64,000 bases of DNA from Megaustenia siamemsis (taxonomy: Eukaryota; Mollusca; Gastropoda; Stylommatophora; Ariophantidae): NCBI GenBank assembly GCA_032433765.1, contig JAVIAB010000046.1:65976375-66040374 (forward strand), given 5' to 3'. Shown piece by piece: positions 8,792 to 22,053 of the stretch (positions are counted from its first letter, which is position 1; every line of letters starts with the position of its first letter). The notes beneath the pieces are model-generated. The model worked only from the letters and a program-made list of their open reading frames with translations, searched no databases and had not been told where the DNA came from. Position numbers and translations under genes: made by a program.

Positions 8792-9485
8792 GTTGACATA
8801 TGGTTTCTTTTTAACCATTATTATTTGCCATGGAAAGAAATGTTTGCGCACTCAGTGTTTTTGATTTAATAAGGAAATTGCAAGTCTGTTTTGTTAGTTG
8901 TCTACCCATTTGTATGTTTTTCTGTTGTCCTGTTTTTCTGTTGTCCTGTTTTCCAACATAGTTTGTCATCACGTAACGTGTTGTCTTCTGTCAATTTTGG
9001 CCTTAAGCAACACTTTGTATTGCTGAGAGATCTGCACATTCTCTCTCCACTCAGGTTTTCTACCTGCATCTGAGGGTACCTATTTTAGACTAGCAAACCT
9101 GATATTTGTATTGACATACCTTTATACTTTGTTCTTGTTTTATTTTTTGAAGTCAGGAAAAAAAATGTATTCACACTTCGTTGATTCATTTGCTCCAATT
9201 TTATTTCAGAAATTTATTCGTCAAATTATCCACATATTTTAATTTGCGCAGCTTAAACATGAACTTTTATCTATGCACACAAACGTTCCTTTTATTATGG
9301 GATCACATGTCTACTCCAGCAGCATTTAGCGACTCATGTAATCACAGACTTATATTCAGTGTTGTTGTGTCTTGTTAGTTGTGACTAGAGGTTTCATAAC
9401 TTGCCCTCATATTGTTTCTCTCCTGTTATGTTCATTAATAATAAATTTTGTGTGCTGAAACCATTCTGGTGTTTGAAACATTTTG
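8792..9485. other. AT-rich non-repetitive flank of the large satellite
   Basis: About 700 bases of T-rich DNA without an evident gene. A small duplication of tttttctgttgtcctg lies near 8927-8950. The longest open frames are under 70 codons and show no motif. It is the last apparently single-copy DNA in the window, and therefore the best anchor for placing the array on a chromosome. Confidence 0.5.
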
Positions 9486-9491
9486 TGTGTC
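9440..9491 (+). terminator. Candidate polyadenylation signal at the satellite edge
   Basis: AATAAA lies at 9440-9445. It is followed within 50 bases by GT-rich DNA (ttttgtgtgctg, tggtgtttg, ttttgtgtgtc), which is the arrangement expected of an animal poly(A) site. No upstream exon is visible, and AT-rich DNA gives such hexamers by chance, so the call is tentative. Confidence 0.25.
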
Positions 9492-9700
9492 TTCAAATCT
9501 CCCCTTAAATAAAAACACTCAAGTTTTTGTCTTCAAATCTCCCCTTAAATAAAAACACTCAAGTTTTTGTCTTCAATTCTTGTCTAAAAAGGATGAAGTT
9601 TTTGTCTTCAAATCTCCCCTTAAATAAAAACACACATGTTTTTGTCTTCAAATCTCCTCCAAAAAAGATGAAGTCTTTGTCTTCAAATCTCCCCTAAAAA
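9486..9700. repeat. Degenerate left edge of the satellite
   Basis: The first units are recognisable but diverged. Type A units read ttaaataaaaacactc or end acacatg, and others carry unusual tails (aaaaaggatgaag at about 9585, aaaaaagatgaag at about 9661). These are the only places in the array with ATG-bearing tails of this type. Such divergence at the border fits exchange-driven homogenisation that is weaker at array ends. Confidence 0.85.
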
Positions 9701-11100
9701 TACTCAGCTTATTGTCATCAAATCTCCCTTAAATAAGAACACTCAAGTTTTTGTCTTCAAATCTCCCCTAAAAATACACAATTTATTGTCTTCAAATCTC
9801 CCCTTAAATAAGAGCACTCAAGTTTTTGTCTTCAAATCTCCCCTAAAAATACACAAGTTATTGTCTTCAAATCTGCCCTTAAATAAGAGCACTCAATTTT
9901 TTGTCTTCAAATCTCCCCTAAAAATACACAAGTTATTGTCTTCAAATCTCCCCTTAAATAAGAACACTCAAATTTTTGTCTTCAAATCTCCCCTAAAAAT
10001 ACACAAGTTTTTGTCTTCAAATCTCCCCTTAAATAAGAACACTCAAGTTTTTGTCTTCAAATCTCCCCTAAAAATACACAAGTTTTTGTCTTCAAATCTC
10101 CCCTTAAATAAGAACACTCAAGTTTTTGTCTTCAAATCTCCCCTAAAAATACACAAGTTTTTGTCTTCAAATCTCCCCTTAAATAAGAACACTCAAGTTT
10201 TTGTCTTCAAATCTCATCTAAAAATAAACAAGTGTCTTCAAATCTCCCCTTAAATAAGAACACTCAAGTTTTTGTCTTCAAATCTCATCTAAAAATACAC
10301 AAGTTTTTGTCTTCAAATCTCCCCTTAAATAAGAACACTCAAGTTTTTGTCTTCAAATCTCCTCTAAAAATACACAAGTTATTGTCTTCAAATCTCCTCT
10401 AAAAATACACAAGTTATTGTCTTCAAATCTCCTCTAAAAATACACAAGTTATTGTCTTCAAATCTCCTCTAAAAATACACAAGTTATTGTCTTCAAATCT
10501 CCTCTAAAAATACACAAGTTTTTGTCTTCAAATCTCCCCTAAAAATACGCAAGTTATTGTCTTCAAATCTCCTCTAAAAATACACAAGTTTTTGTCTTCA
10601 AATCTCCCCTAAAAATACGCAAGTTATTGTCTTCAAATCTCCTCTAAAAATACACAAGTTATTGTCTTCAAATCTCCTCTAAAAATACACAAGTTTTTGT
10701 CTTCAAATCTCCCTTTAAATAAGAACACTCAAGTTTTTGTCTTCAAATCTCCCCTAAAAATACACAAGTTTTTGTCTTCAAATCTCCCCTAAAAATTCAC
10801 AAGTTTTTGTCTTCAAATCTCCCCTTAAATAAGAACACTCAAGTTTTTGTCTTCAAATCTCCCCTAAAAATACACAAGTTTTTGTCTTCAAATCTCCCCT
10901 TAAATAAGAACACTCAAGTTTTTGTCTTCAAATCTCTCCTAAAAATACACAAGTTTTTGTTGTCAAATCTCCCCTAAAAATACACAAGTTATTGTCTTCA
11001 AATCTCCCCTTAAATAAGAACACTCAAGTTTTTGTCTTCAAATCTCCCCTAAAAATACACAACTTTTTGTCTTCAAATCTCCCCTAAAAATACACAAGTT
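9701..11100. repeat. Edge block, first copy (recurs at +5,462 bp)
   Basis: The rare string tactcagcttattgtcatc (9701), atctgccctt (9871), the shortened caagtgtcttc unit (at about 10230), tacgcaag (10546) and cacaacttttt (at about 11060) occur in order. All recur at an offset of 5,461-5,462 bp from 15162. Type A units reading aagagcactc are confined to this block and its relatives. Confidence 0.85.
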
Positions 11101-12400
11101 TTTGTCTTCAAATCTCCCCTTAAATAAGAACACTCAAGTTTTTGTCTTCAAATCTCATCTAAAAATACACAAGTTTTTGTCTTCAAATCTCCCCTTAAAT
11201 AAGAACACTCAAGTTTTTGTCTTCAAATCTCCTCTAAAAATACACAAGTTTTGTCTTCAAATCTCCCCTTAAATAAGAACACTCAAGTTTTTATCTTCAA
11301 ATCTCATCTAAAAATACACAAGTTTTTGTCTTCAAATCTCCCTTAAATAAGAACACTCAAGTTTTTGTCTTCAAATCTCCTCTAAAAATACACAAGTTAT
11401 TGTCTTCAATCTCCTCTAAAAATACACAAGTTATTGTCTTCAAATCTCCTCTAAAAATACACAAGTTTTTGTCTTCAAATCTCATCTAAAAATACACAAG
11501 TTTTTGTCTTCAAATCTCCCTTAAATAAGAACACTCAAGTTTTTGTCTTCAAATCTCCTCTAAAAATACACAAGTTATTGTCTTCAAATCTCCTCTAAAA
11601 ATACACAAGTTATTGTCTTCAAATCTCCTCTAAAAATACACAAGTTATTGTCTTCAAATCTCCTCTAAAAATACACAAGTTATTGTCTTCAAATCTCCTC
11701 TAAAAATACACAAGTTTTTGTCTTCAAATCTCCCCTAAAAATACGCAAGTTATTGTCTTCAAATCTCCTCTAAAAATACACAAGTTTTTGTCTTCAAATC
11801 TCCCCTAAAAATACGCAAGTTATTGTCTTCAAATCTCCTCTAAAAATACACAAGTTATTGTCTTCAAATCTCCTCTAAAAATACACAAGTTTTTGTCTTC
11901 AAATCTCCCTTTAAATAAGAACACTCAAGTTTTTGTCTTCAAATCTCCCCTAAAAATACACAAGTTTTTGTCTTCAAATCTCCCCTAAAAATTCACAAGT
12001 TTTTGTCTTCAAATCTCCCCTTAAATAAGAACACTCAAGTTTTTGTCTTCAAATCTCCCCTAAAAATACACAAGTTTTTGTCTTCAAATCTCCCCTTAAA
12101 TAAGAACACTCAAGTTTTTGTCTTCAAATCTCTCCTAAAAATACACAAGTTTTTGTTGTCAAATCTCCCCTAAAAATACACAAGTTATTGTCTTCAAATC
12201 TCCCCTTAAATAAGAACACTCAAGTTTTTGTCTTCAAATCTCCCCTAAAAATACACAACTTTTTGTCTTCAAATCTCCCCTAAAAATACACAAGTTTTTG
12301 TCTTCAAATCTCCCTTAAATAAGAACACTCAAGTTTTTGTCTTCAAATCTCATCTAAAAATACACAAGTTTTTGTCTTCAAATCTCCCCTTAAATAAGAA
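10300..12400. repeat. Tandem duplication with a 1,196-bp period
   Basis: Four markers repeat at exactly 1,196 bp: tacgcaag (10546 and 11742), ccctttaaat (10711 and 11907), gttgtcaaatc (10959 and 12155) and aactttttg (11061 and 12257). The limits are approximate because the monomers themselves are so similar. Confidence 0.8.
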
Positions 12401-12601
12401 CACTCAAGTTTTTGGTCTTCAAATCTCCTCTAAAAATACACAAGTTTTTGTCTTCAAATCTCCCCTTAAATAAGAACACTCAAGTTTTTATCTTCAAATC
12501 TCATCTAAAAATACACAAGTTTTTGTCTTCAAATCTCCCCTTAAATAAGAACACTCAAGTTTTTGTCTTCAAATCTCCTCTAAAAATACACAAGTTATTG
12601 T

Positions 12602-15600
12602 CTTCAATCTCCTCTAAAAATACACAAGTTATTGTCTTCAAATCTCCTCTAAAAATACACAAGTTATTGTCTTCAAATCTCCTCTAAAAATACACAAGTT
12701 ATTGTCTTCAAATCTCCTCTAAAAATACGCAAGTTATTGTCTTCAAATCTCCTCTAAAAATACACAAGTTTTTGTCTTCAAATCTCCTCTAAAAATACAC
12801 AAGTTATTGTCTTCAAATCTCCTCTAAAAATACACAAGTTTTTGTCTTCAAATCTCCCTTTAAATAAGAACACTCAAGTTTTTGTCTTCAAATCTCCCCT
12901 AAAAATACACAAGTTTTTGTCTTCAAATATCCCCTAAAAATTCACAAGTTTTTGTCTTCAAATCTCCCATTAAATAAGAACACTCAAGTTTTTGTCTTCA
13001 AATCTCCCCTAAAAATACACAAGTTTTTGTCTTCAAATCTCCCCTAAAAATTCACAAGTTTTTGTCTTCAAATCTCCCCTTAAATAAGAACACTCAAGTT
13101 TTTGTCTTCAAATCTCCCTAAAAATACACAAGTTTTTGTCTTCAAATCTCCCCTTAAATAAGAACACTCAAGTTTTTGTCTTCAAATCTCCCCTAAAAAT
13201 ACACAAGTTTTTGTCTTCAAATCTCCCCTTAAATAAGAACACTCAAGTTTTTGTCTTCAAATCTCCTCTAAAAATACACAAGTTTTTGTCTTCAATCTCC
13301 TCTAAAAATACACAAGTTATTGTCTTCAAATCTCCTCTAAAAATACACAAGTTATTGTCTTCAAATCTCCTCTAAAAATACACAAGTTATTGTCTTCAAA
13401 TCTCCTCTAAAAATACACAAGTTATTGTCTTCAAATCTCCTCTAAAAATACGCAAGTTTTTGTCTTCAAATCTCCTCTAAAATACACAAGTTTTTGTCTT
13501 CAAATCTCCTCTAAAAATACACAAGTTATTGTCTTCAAATCTCCTCTAAAAATACACAAGTTTTTGTCTTCAAATCTCCCTTTAAATAAGAACACTCAAG
13601 TTTTTGTCTTCAAATCTCCCCTAAAAATACACAAGTTTTGTCTTCAAATCTCCCCTAAAAATTCACAAGTTTTTGTCTTCAAATCTCCCCTTAAATAAGA
13701 ACACTCAAGTTTTTGTCTTCAAATCTCCCCTAAAAATACACAAGTTTTTGTCTTCAAATCTCCCCTTAAATAAGAACACTCAAGTTTTTGTCTTCAAATC
13801 TCCCTAAAAATACACAAGTTTTTGTCTTCAAATCTCCCCTTAAATAAGAACACTCAAGTTTTTGTCTTCAAATCTCATCTAAAAATACACAAGTTTTTGT
13901 CTTCAAATCTCCCCTTAAATAAGAACACTCAAGTTTTTGTCTTCAAATCTCCTCTAAAAATACACAAGTTTTTGTCTTCAAATCTCCCCTTAAATAAGAA
14001 CACTCAAGTTTTTATCTTCAAATCTCATCTAAAAATACACAAATTTTTGTATTCAAATCTCCCCTTAAATAAGAACACTCAAGTTTTTGTCTTCAAATCT
14101 CCTCTAAAAATACACAAGTTATTGTCTTCAATCTCCTCTAAAAATACACAAGTTATTGTCTTCAAATCTCCTCTAAAAATACACAAGTTATTGTCTTCAA
14201 ATCTCCTCTAAAAATACACAAGTTATTGTCTTCAAATCTCCTCTAAAAATACACAAGTTATTGTCTTCAAATCTCCTCTAAAAATACGCAAGTTTTTGTC
14301 TTCAAATCTCCTCTAAAATACACAAGTTTTTGTCTTCAAATCTCCTCTAAAAATACACAAGTTATTGTCTTCAAATCTCCTCTAAAAATACACAAGTTTT
14401 TGTCTTCAAATCTCCCTTTAAATAAGAACACTCAAGTTTTTGTCTTCAAATCTCCCCTAAAAATACACAAGTTTTTGTCTTCAAATCTCCCCTAAAAATT
14501 CACAAGTTTTTGTCTTCAAATCTCCCCTTAAATAAGAACACTCAAGTTTTTGTCTTCAAATCTCCCTAAAAATACACAAGTTTTTGTCTTCAAATCTCCC
14601 CTTAAATAAGAACACTCAAGTTTTTGTCTTCAAATCTCCTCTAAAAATACACAAGTTTTTGTCTTCAAATCTCCCCTTAAATAAGAACACTCAAGTTTTT
14701 ATCTTCAAATCTCATCTAAAAAAACACAAGTTTTTGTCTTCAAATCTCCCCTTAAATAAGAACACTCAAGTTTTTGTCTTCAAATCTCATCTAAAAATAC
14801 ACAAGTTTTTGTCTTCAAATCTCCCCTTAAATAAGAACACTCAAGTTTTTGTCTTCAAATCTCCTCTAAAAATACACAAGTTTTTGTCTTCTAATCTCCC
14901 CTTAAATAAGAACACTCAAGTTTTTATCTTCAAATCTCATCTAAAAATACACAAATTTTTGTCTTCAAATCTCCCCTTAAATAAGAACACTCAAGTTTTT
15001 GTCTTCAAATCTCCTCTAAAAATACACAAGTTATTGTCTTCAATCTCCTCTAAAAATACACAAGTTATTGTCTTCAAATCTCCTCTAAAAATACGCAAGT
15101 TATTGTCTTCAAATCTCCTCTAAAAATACACAAGTTTTTGTCTTCAAATCTCCCCTAAAAATACTCAGCTTATTGTCATCAAATCTCCCCTTAAATAAGA
15201 ACACTCAAGTTTTTGTCTTCAAATCTCCCCTAAAAATACACAATTTATTGTCTTCAAATCTCCCCTTAAATAAGAGCACTCAAGTTTTTGTCTTCAAATC
15301 TCCCCTAAAAATACACAAGTTATTGTCTTCAAATCTGCCCTTAAATAAGAGCACTCAATTTTTTGTCTTCAAATCTCCCCTAAAAATACACAAGTTATTG
15401 TCTTCAAATCTCCCCTTAAATAAGAACACTCAAGTTTTTGTCTTCAAATCTCCCCTAAAAATACACAAGTTTTTGTCTTCAAATCTCCCCTTAAATAAGA
15501 ACACTCAAGTTTTTGTCTTCAAATCTCCCCTAAAAATACACAAGTTTTTGTCTTCAAATCTCCCCTTAAATAAGAACACTCAAGTTTTTGTCTTCAAATC

Positions 15601-18317
15601 TCCCCTAAAAATACACAAGTTTTTGTCTTCAAATCTCCCCTTAAATAAGAACACTCAAGTTTTTGTCTTCAAATCTCATCTAAAAATAAACAAGTGTCTT
15701 CAAATCTCCCCTTAAATAAGAACACTCAAGTTTTTGTCTTCAAATCTCATCTAAAAATACACAAGTTTTTGTCTTCAAATCTCCCCTTAAATAAGAACAC
15801 TCAAGTTTTTGTCTTCAAATCTCCTCTAAAAATACACAAGTTATTGTCTTCAAATCTCCTCTAAAAATACACAAGTTATTGTCTTCAAATCTCCTCTAAA
15901 AATACACAAGTTATTGTCTTCAAATCTCCTCTAAAAATACACAAGTTATTGTCTTCAAATCTCCTCTAAAAATACACAAGTTTTTGTCTTCAAATCTCCC
16001 CTAAAAATACGCAAGTTATTGTCTTCAAATCTCCTCTAAAAATACACAAGTTTTTGTCTTCAAATCTCCCCTAAAAATACGCAAGTTATTGTCTTCAAAT
16101 CTCCTCTAAAAATACACAAGTTATTGTCTTCAAATCTCCTCTAAAAATACACAAGTTTTTGTCTTCAAATCTCCCTTTAAATAAGAACACTCAAGTTTTT
16201 GTCTTCAAATCTCCCCTAAAAATACACAAGTTTTTGTCTTCAAATCTCCCCTAAAAATTCACAAGTTTTTGTCTTCAAATCTCCCCTTAAATAAGAACAC
16301 TCAAGTTTTTGTCTTCAAATCTCCCCTAAAAATACACAAGTTTTTGTCTTCAAATCTCCCCTTAAATAAGAACACTCAAGTTTTTGTCTTCAAATCTCTC
16401 CTAAAAATACACAAGTTTTTGTTGTCAAATCTCCCTAAAAATACACAAGTTATTGTCTTCAAATCTCCCCTTAAATAAGAACACTCAAGTTTTTGTCTTC
16501 AAATCTCCCCTAAAAATACACAACTTTTTGTCTTCAAATCTCCCCTAAAAATACACAAGTTTTTGTCTTCAAATCTCCCCTTAAATAAGAACACTCAAGT
16601 TTTTGTCTTCAAATCTCATCTAAAAATACACAAGTTTTTGTCTTCAAATCTCCCCTTAAATAAGAACACTCAAGTTTTTGTCTTCAAATCTCCTCTAAAA
16701 ATACACAAGTTTTTGTCTTCAAATCTCCCCTTAAATAAGAACACTCAAGTTTTTATCTTCAAATCTCATCTAAAAATACACAAGTTTTTGTCTTCAAATC
16801 TCCCCTTAAATAAGAACACTCAAGTTTTTGTCTTCAAATCTCCTCTAAAAATACACAAGTTATTGTCTTCAATCTCCTCTAAAAATACACAAGTTATTGT
16901 CTTCAAATCTCCTCTAAAAATACACAAGTTATTGTCTTCAAATCTCCTCTAAAAATACACAAGTTATTGTCTTCAAATCTCCTCTAAAAATACGCAAGTT
17001 ATTGTCTTCAAATCTCCTCTAAAAATACACAAGTTTTTGTCTTCAAATCTCCTCTAAAAATACACAAGTTATTGTCTTCAAATCTCCTCTAAAAATACAC
17101 AAGTTTTTGTCTTCAAATCTCCCTTTAAATAAGAACACTCAAGTTTTTGTCTTCAAATCTCCCCTAAAAATACACAAGTTTTTGTCTTCAAATATCCCCT
17201 AAAAATTCACAAGTTTTTGTCTTCAAATCTCCCATTAAATAAGAACACTCAAGTTTTTGTCTTCAAATCTCCCCTAAAAATACACAAGTTTTTGTCTTCA
17301 AATCTCCCCTAAAAATTCACAAGTTTTTGTCTTCAAATCTCCCCTTAAATAAGAACACTCAAGTTTTTGTCTTCAAATCTCCCCTAAAAATACACAAGTT
17401 TTTGTCTTCAAATCTCCCCTTAAATAAGAACACTCAAGTTTTTGTCTTCAAATCTCCTCTAAAAATACACAAGTTTTTGTCTTCAATCTCCTCTAAAAAT
17501 ACACAAGTTATTGTCTTCAAATCTCCTCTAAAAATACACAAGTTATTGTCTTCAAATCTCCTCTAAAAATACACAAGTTATTGTCTTCAAATCTCCTCTA
17601 AAAATACACAAGTTATTGTCTTCAAATCTCCTCTAAAAATACGCAAGTTTTTGTCTTCAAATCTCCTCTAAAATACACAAGTTTTTGTCTTCAAATCTCC
17701 TCTAAAAATACACAAGTTATTGTCTTCAAATCTCCTCTAAAAATACACAAGTTTTTGTCTTCAAATCTCCCTTTAAATAAGAACACTCAAGTTTTTGTCT
17801 TCAAATCTCCCCTAAAAATACACAAGTTTTTGTCTTCAAATCTCCCCTAAAAATTCACAAGTTTTTGTCTTCAAATCTCCCCTTAAATAAGAACACTCAA
17901 GTTTTTGTCTTCAAATCTCCCCTAAAAATACACAAGTTTTTGTCTTCAAATCTCCCCTTAAATAAGAACACTCAAGTTTTTGTCTTCAAATCTCCCCTAA
18001 AAATACACAAGTTTTTGTCTTCAAATCTCCCCTTAAATAAGAACACTCAAGTTTTTGTCTTCAAATCTCATCTAAAAATACACAAGTTTTTGTCTTCAAA
18101 TCTCCCCTTAAATAAGAACACTCAAGTTTTTGTCTTCAAATCTCCTCTAAAAATACACAAGTTTTTGTCTTCAAATCTCCCCTTAAATAAGAACACTCAA
18201 GTTTTTATCTTCAAATCTCATCTAAAAATACACAATTTTTGTATTCAAATCTCCCCTTAAATAAGAACACTCAAGTTTTTGTCTTCAAATCTCCTCTAAA
18301 AATACACAAGTTATTGT
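12602..18317. repeat. Higher-order block P, copy 1 (5.7 kb)
   Basis: Defined by a monomer variant with one A missing (cttcaatctcc). It occurs at 12602, 13290, 14126, 15038, 16867, 17481 and 18318, with intervals of 688, 836, 912, 1829, 614 and 837 bp. The same series of intervals recurs in copies 2 and 3, so block P is a real unit and not a chance arrangement of monomers. Confidence 0.85.
15162..16560. repeat. Edge block, second copy inside P
   Basis: Repeats the left-edge block in the same order: tactcagctt (15162), atctgccctt (15333), caagtgtcttc unit (near 15690), tacgcaag (16008) and aactttttg (16522). This shows that the array edge sequence was copied into the interior, or that the edge was produced by a break inside a P-like block. 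Confidence 0.8.
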
Positions 18318-21300
18318 CTTCAATCTCCTCTAAAAATACACAAGTTATTGTCTTCAAATCTCCTCTAAAAATACACAAGTTATTGTCTTCAAATCTCCTC
18401 TAAAAATACACAAGTTATTGTCTTCAAATCTCCTCTAAAAATACACAAGTTATTGTCTTCAAATCTCCTCTAAAAATACGCAAGTTTTTGTCTTCAAATC
18501 TCCTCTAAAATACACAAGTTTTTGTCTTCAAATCTCCTCTAAAAATACACAAGTTATTGTCTTCAAATCTCCTCTAAAAATACACAAGTTTTGTCTTCAA
18601 ATCTCCCTTTAAATAAGAACACTCAAGTTTTTGTCTTCAAATCTCCCCTAAAAATACACAAGTTTTTGTCTTCAAATCTCCCCTAAAAATTCACAAGTTT
18701 TTGTCTTCAAATCTCCCCTTAAATAAGAACACTCAAGTTTTTGTCTTCAAATCTCCCCTAAAAATACACAAGTTTTTGTCTTCAAATCTCCCCTTAAATA
18801 AGAACACTCAAGTTTTTGTCTTCAAATCTCCTCTAAAAATACACAAGTTTTTGTCTTCAAATCTCCCCTTAAATAAGAACACTCAAGTTTTTATCTTCAA
18901 ATCTCATCTAAAAAAACACAAGTTTTTGTCTTCAAATCTCCCCTTAAATAAGAACACTCAAGTTTTTGTCTTCAAATCTCCCCTAAAAATTCACAAGTTT
19001 TTGTCTTCAAATCTCCCCTAAAAATACGCAAGTTATTGTCTTCAAATCTCCTCTAAAAATACACAAGTTTTTGTCTTCAAATCTCCTCTAAAAATACACA
19101 AGTTTTTGTCTTCAAATCTCCCTAAAAATACGCAAGTTATTGTCTTCAAATCTCCTCTAAAAATACACAAGTTTTTGTCTTCAAATTTCCTCTAAAAATA
19201 CACAAGTTATTGTCTTCAAATCTCCTCTAAAAATACACAAGTTTTTGTCTTCAAATCTCCCTTTAAATAAGAACACTCAAGTTTTTGTCTTCAAATCTCC
19301 CCTAAAAATACACAAGTTTTTGTCTTCAAATCTCCCCTAAAAATCACAAGTTTTTGTCTTCAAATCTCCTCTAAAAATACACAAGTTATTGTCTTCAAAT
19401 CTCCTCTAAAAATACACAAGTTTTTGTCTTCAAATCTCCCCTAAAAATACGCAAGTTATTGTCTTCAAATCTCCTCTAAAAATACACAAGTTTTTGTCTT
19501 CAAATTTCCTCTAAAAATACACAAGTTATTGTCTTCAAATCTCCTCTAAAAATACACAAGTTTTTGTCTTCAAATCTCCCTTTAAATAAGAACACTCAAG
19601 TTTTTGTCTTCAAATCTCCCCTAAAAATACACAAGTTTTTGTCTTCAAATCTCCCCTAAAAATTCACAAGTTTTTGTCTTCAAATCTCCCCTTAAATAAG
19701 AACACTCAAGTTTTTGTCTTCAAATCTCCCCTAAAAATACACAAGTTATTGTCTTCAAATCTCCCCTTAAATAACACTCAAGTTTTTGTCTTCAAATCTC
19801 TCCTAAAAATACACAAGTTTTTGTCTTCAAATCTCACCTAAAAATACACAAGTTATTGTCTTCAAATCTCCCCTTAAATAAGAACACTCAAGTTTTTGTC
19901 TTCAAATCTCCCCTAAAAATACACAAGTTTTTGTCTTCAAATCTCCCCTAAAAATACACAAGTTTTTGTCTTCAAATCTCCCCTTAAATAAGAACACTCA
20001 AGTTTTTGTCTTCAAATCTCATCTAAAAATACACAAGTTTTTGTCTTCAAATCTCCCCTTAAATAAGAACACTCAAGTTTTTGTCTTCAAATCTCCTCTA
20101 AAAATACACAAGTTTTTGTCTTCAAATCTCCCCTTAAATAAGAACACTCAAGTTTTTGTCTTCAAATCTCATCTAAAAATACACAAATTTTTGTCTTCAA
20201 ATCTCCCCTTAAATAAGAACACTCAAGTTTTTGTCTTCAAATCTCCTCTAAAAATACACAAGTTATTGTCTTCAATCTCCTCTAAAAATACACAAGTTAT
20301 TGTCTTCAAATCTCCTCTAAAAATACACAAGTTATTGTCTTCAAATCTCCTCTAAAAATACACAAGTTTTTGTCTTCAAATCTCCCCTAAAAATACACAA
20401 GTTTTGTCTTCAAATCTCCCCTTAAATAAGAACACTCAAGTTTTTGTCTTCAAATCTCCCCTAAAAATACACAAGTTATTGTCTTCAAATCTCCCTTAAA
20501 TAAGAGCACTCAAGTTTTTGTCTTCAAATCTCCCCTAAAAATACACAAGTTTTTGTCTTCAAATCTCCCTTAAATAAGAGCACTCAATTTTTGTCTTCAA
20601 ATCTCCCCTAAAAATACACAAGTTTTTGTCTTCAAATCTCCCCTTAAATAAGAACACTCAAGTTTTTGTCTTCAAATCTCCCCTAAAAATACACAAGTTT
20701 TTGTCTTCAAATCTCCCCTTAAATAAGAACACTCAAGTTTTTGTCTTCAAATCTCCCCTAAAAATACACAAGTTTTTGTCTTCAAATCTCCCCTTAAATA
20801 AGAACACTCAAGTTTTTGTCTTCAAATCTCCCCTAAAAATACACAAGTTTTTGTCTTCAAATCTCCCCTTAAATAAGAACACTCAAGTTTTTGTCTTCAA
20901 ATCTCATCTAAAAATAAACAAGTGTCTTCAAATCTCCCCTTAAATAAGAACACTCAAGTTTTTGTCTTCAAATCTCATCTAAAAATACACAAGTTTTTGT
21001 CTTCAAATCTCCCCTTAAATAAGAACACTCAAGTTTTTGTCTTCAAATCTCCTCTAAAAATACACAAGTTATTGTCTTCAAATCTCCTCTAAAAATACAC
21101 AAGTTATTGTCTTCAAATCTCCTCTAAAAATACACAAGTTATTGTCTTCAAATCTCCTCTAAAAATACACAAGTTATTGTCTTCAAATCTCCTCTAAAAA
21201 TACACAAGTTTTTGTCTTCAAATCTCCCCTAAAAATACGCAAGTTATTGTCTTCAAATCTCCTCTAAAAATACACAAGTTTTTGTCTTCAAATCTCCCCT

Positions 21301-22053
21301 AAAAATACGCAAGTTATTGTCTTCAAATCTCCTCTAAAAATACACAAGTTATTGTCTTCAAATCTCCTCTAAAAATACACAAGTTTTTGTCTTCAAATCT
21401 CCCTTTAAATAAGAACACTCAAGTTTTTGTCTTCAAATCTCCCCTAAAAATACACAAGTTTTTGTCTTCAAATCTCCCCTAAAAATTCACAAGTTTTTGT
21501 CTTCAAATCTCCCCTAAAAATACACAAGTTTTTGTCTTCAAATCTCCCCTTAAATAAGAACACTCAAGTTTTTGTCTTCAAATCTCTCCTAAAAATACAC
21601 AAGTTTTTGTTGTCAAATCTCCCCTAAAAATACACAAGTTATTGTCTTCAAATCTCCCCTTAAATAAGAACACTCAAGTTTTTGTCTTCAAATCTCCCCT
21701 AAAAATACACAAGTTTTTGTCTTCAAATCTCCCCTAAAAATACACAAGTTTTTGTCTTCAAATCTCCCCTTAAATAAGAACACTCAAGTTTTTGTCTTCA
21801 AATCTCATCTAAAAATACACAAGTTTTTGTCTTCAAATCTCCCTTAAATAAGAACACTCAAGTTTTTGTCTTCAAATCTCCTCTAAAAATACACAAGTTT
21901 TTGTCTTCAAATCTCCCCTTAAATAAGAACACTCAAGTTTTTATCTTCAAATCTCATCTAAAAATACACAAGTTTTTGTCTTCAAATCTCCCTTAAATAA
22001 GAACACTCAAGTTTTTGTCTTCAAATCTCCTCTAAAAATACACAAGTTATTGT
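18318..22053. repeat. Linker block Q1, copy 1 (3.7 kb)
   Basis: Contains the tctaaaaaaacacaag variant (18907), a type A unit lacking gaa (ataacactcaag, at about 19772) and a cttcaatctcc unit at 20270. It also holds a caagtgtcttc unit (about 20920) and gttgtcaaatc (21609). The first two of these and the caagtgtcttc unit recur near 37641, 38505 and 39641, an offset of 18,732-18,734 bp. Confidence 0.75.
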
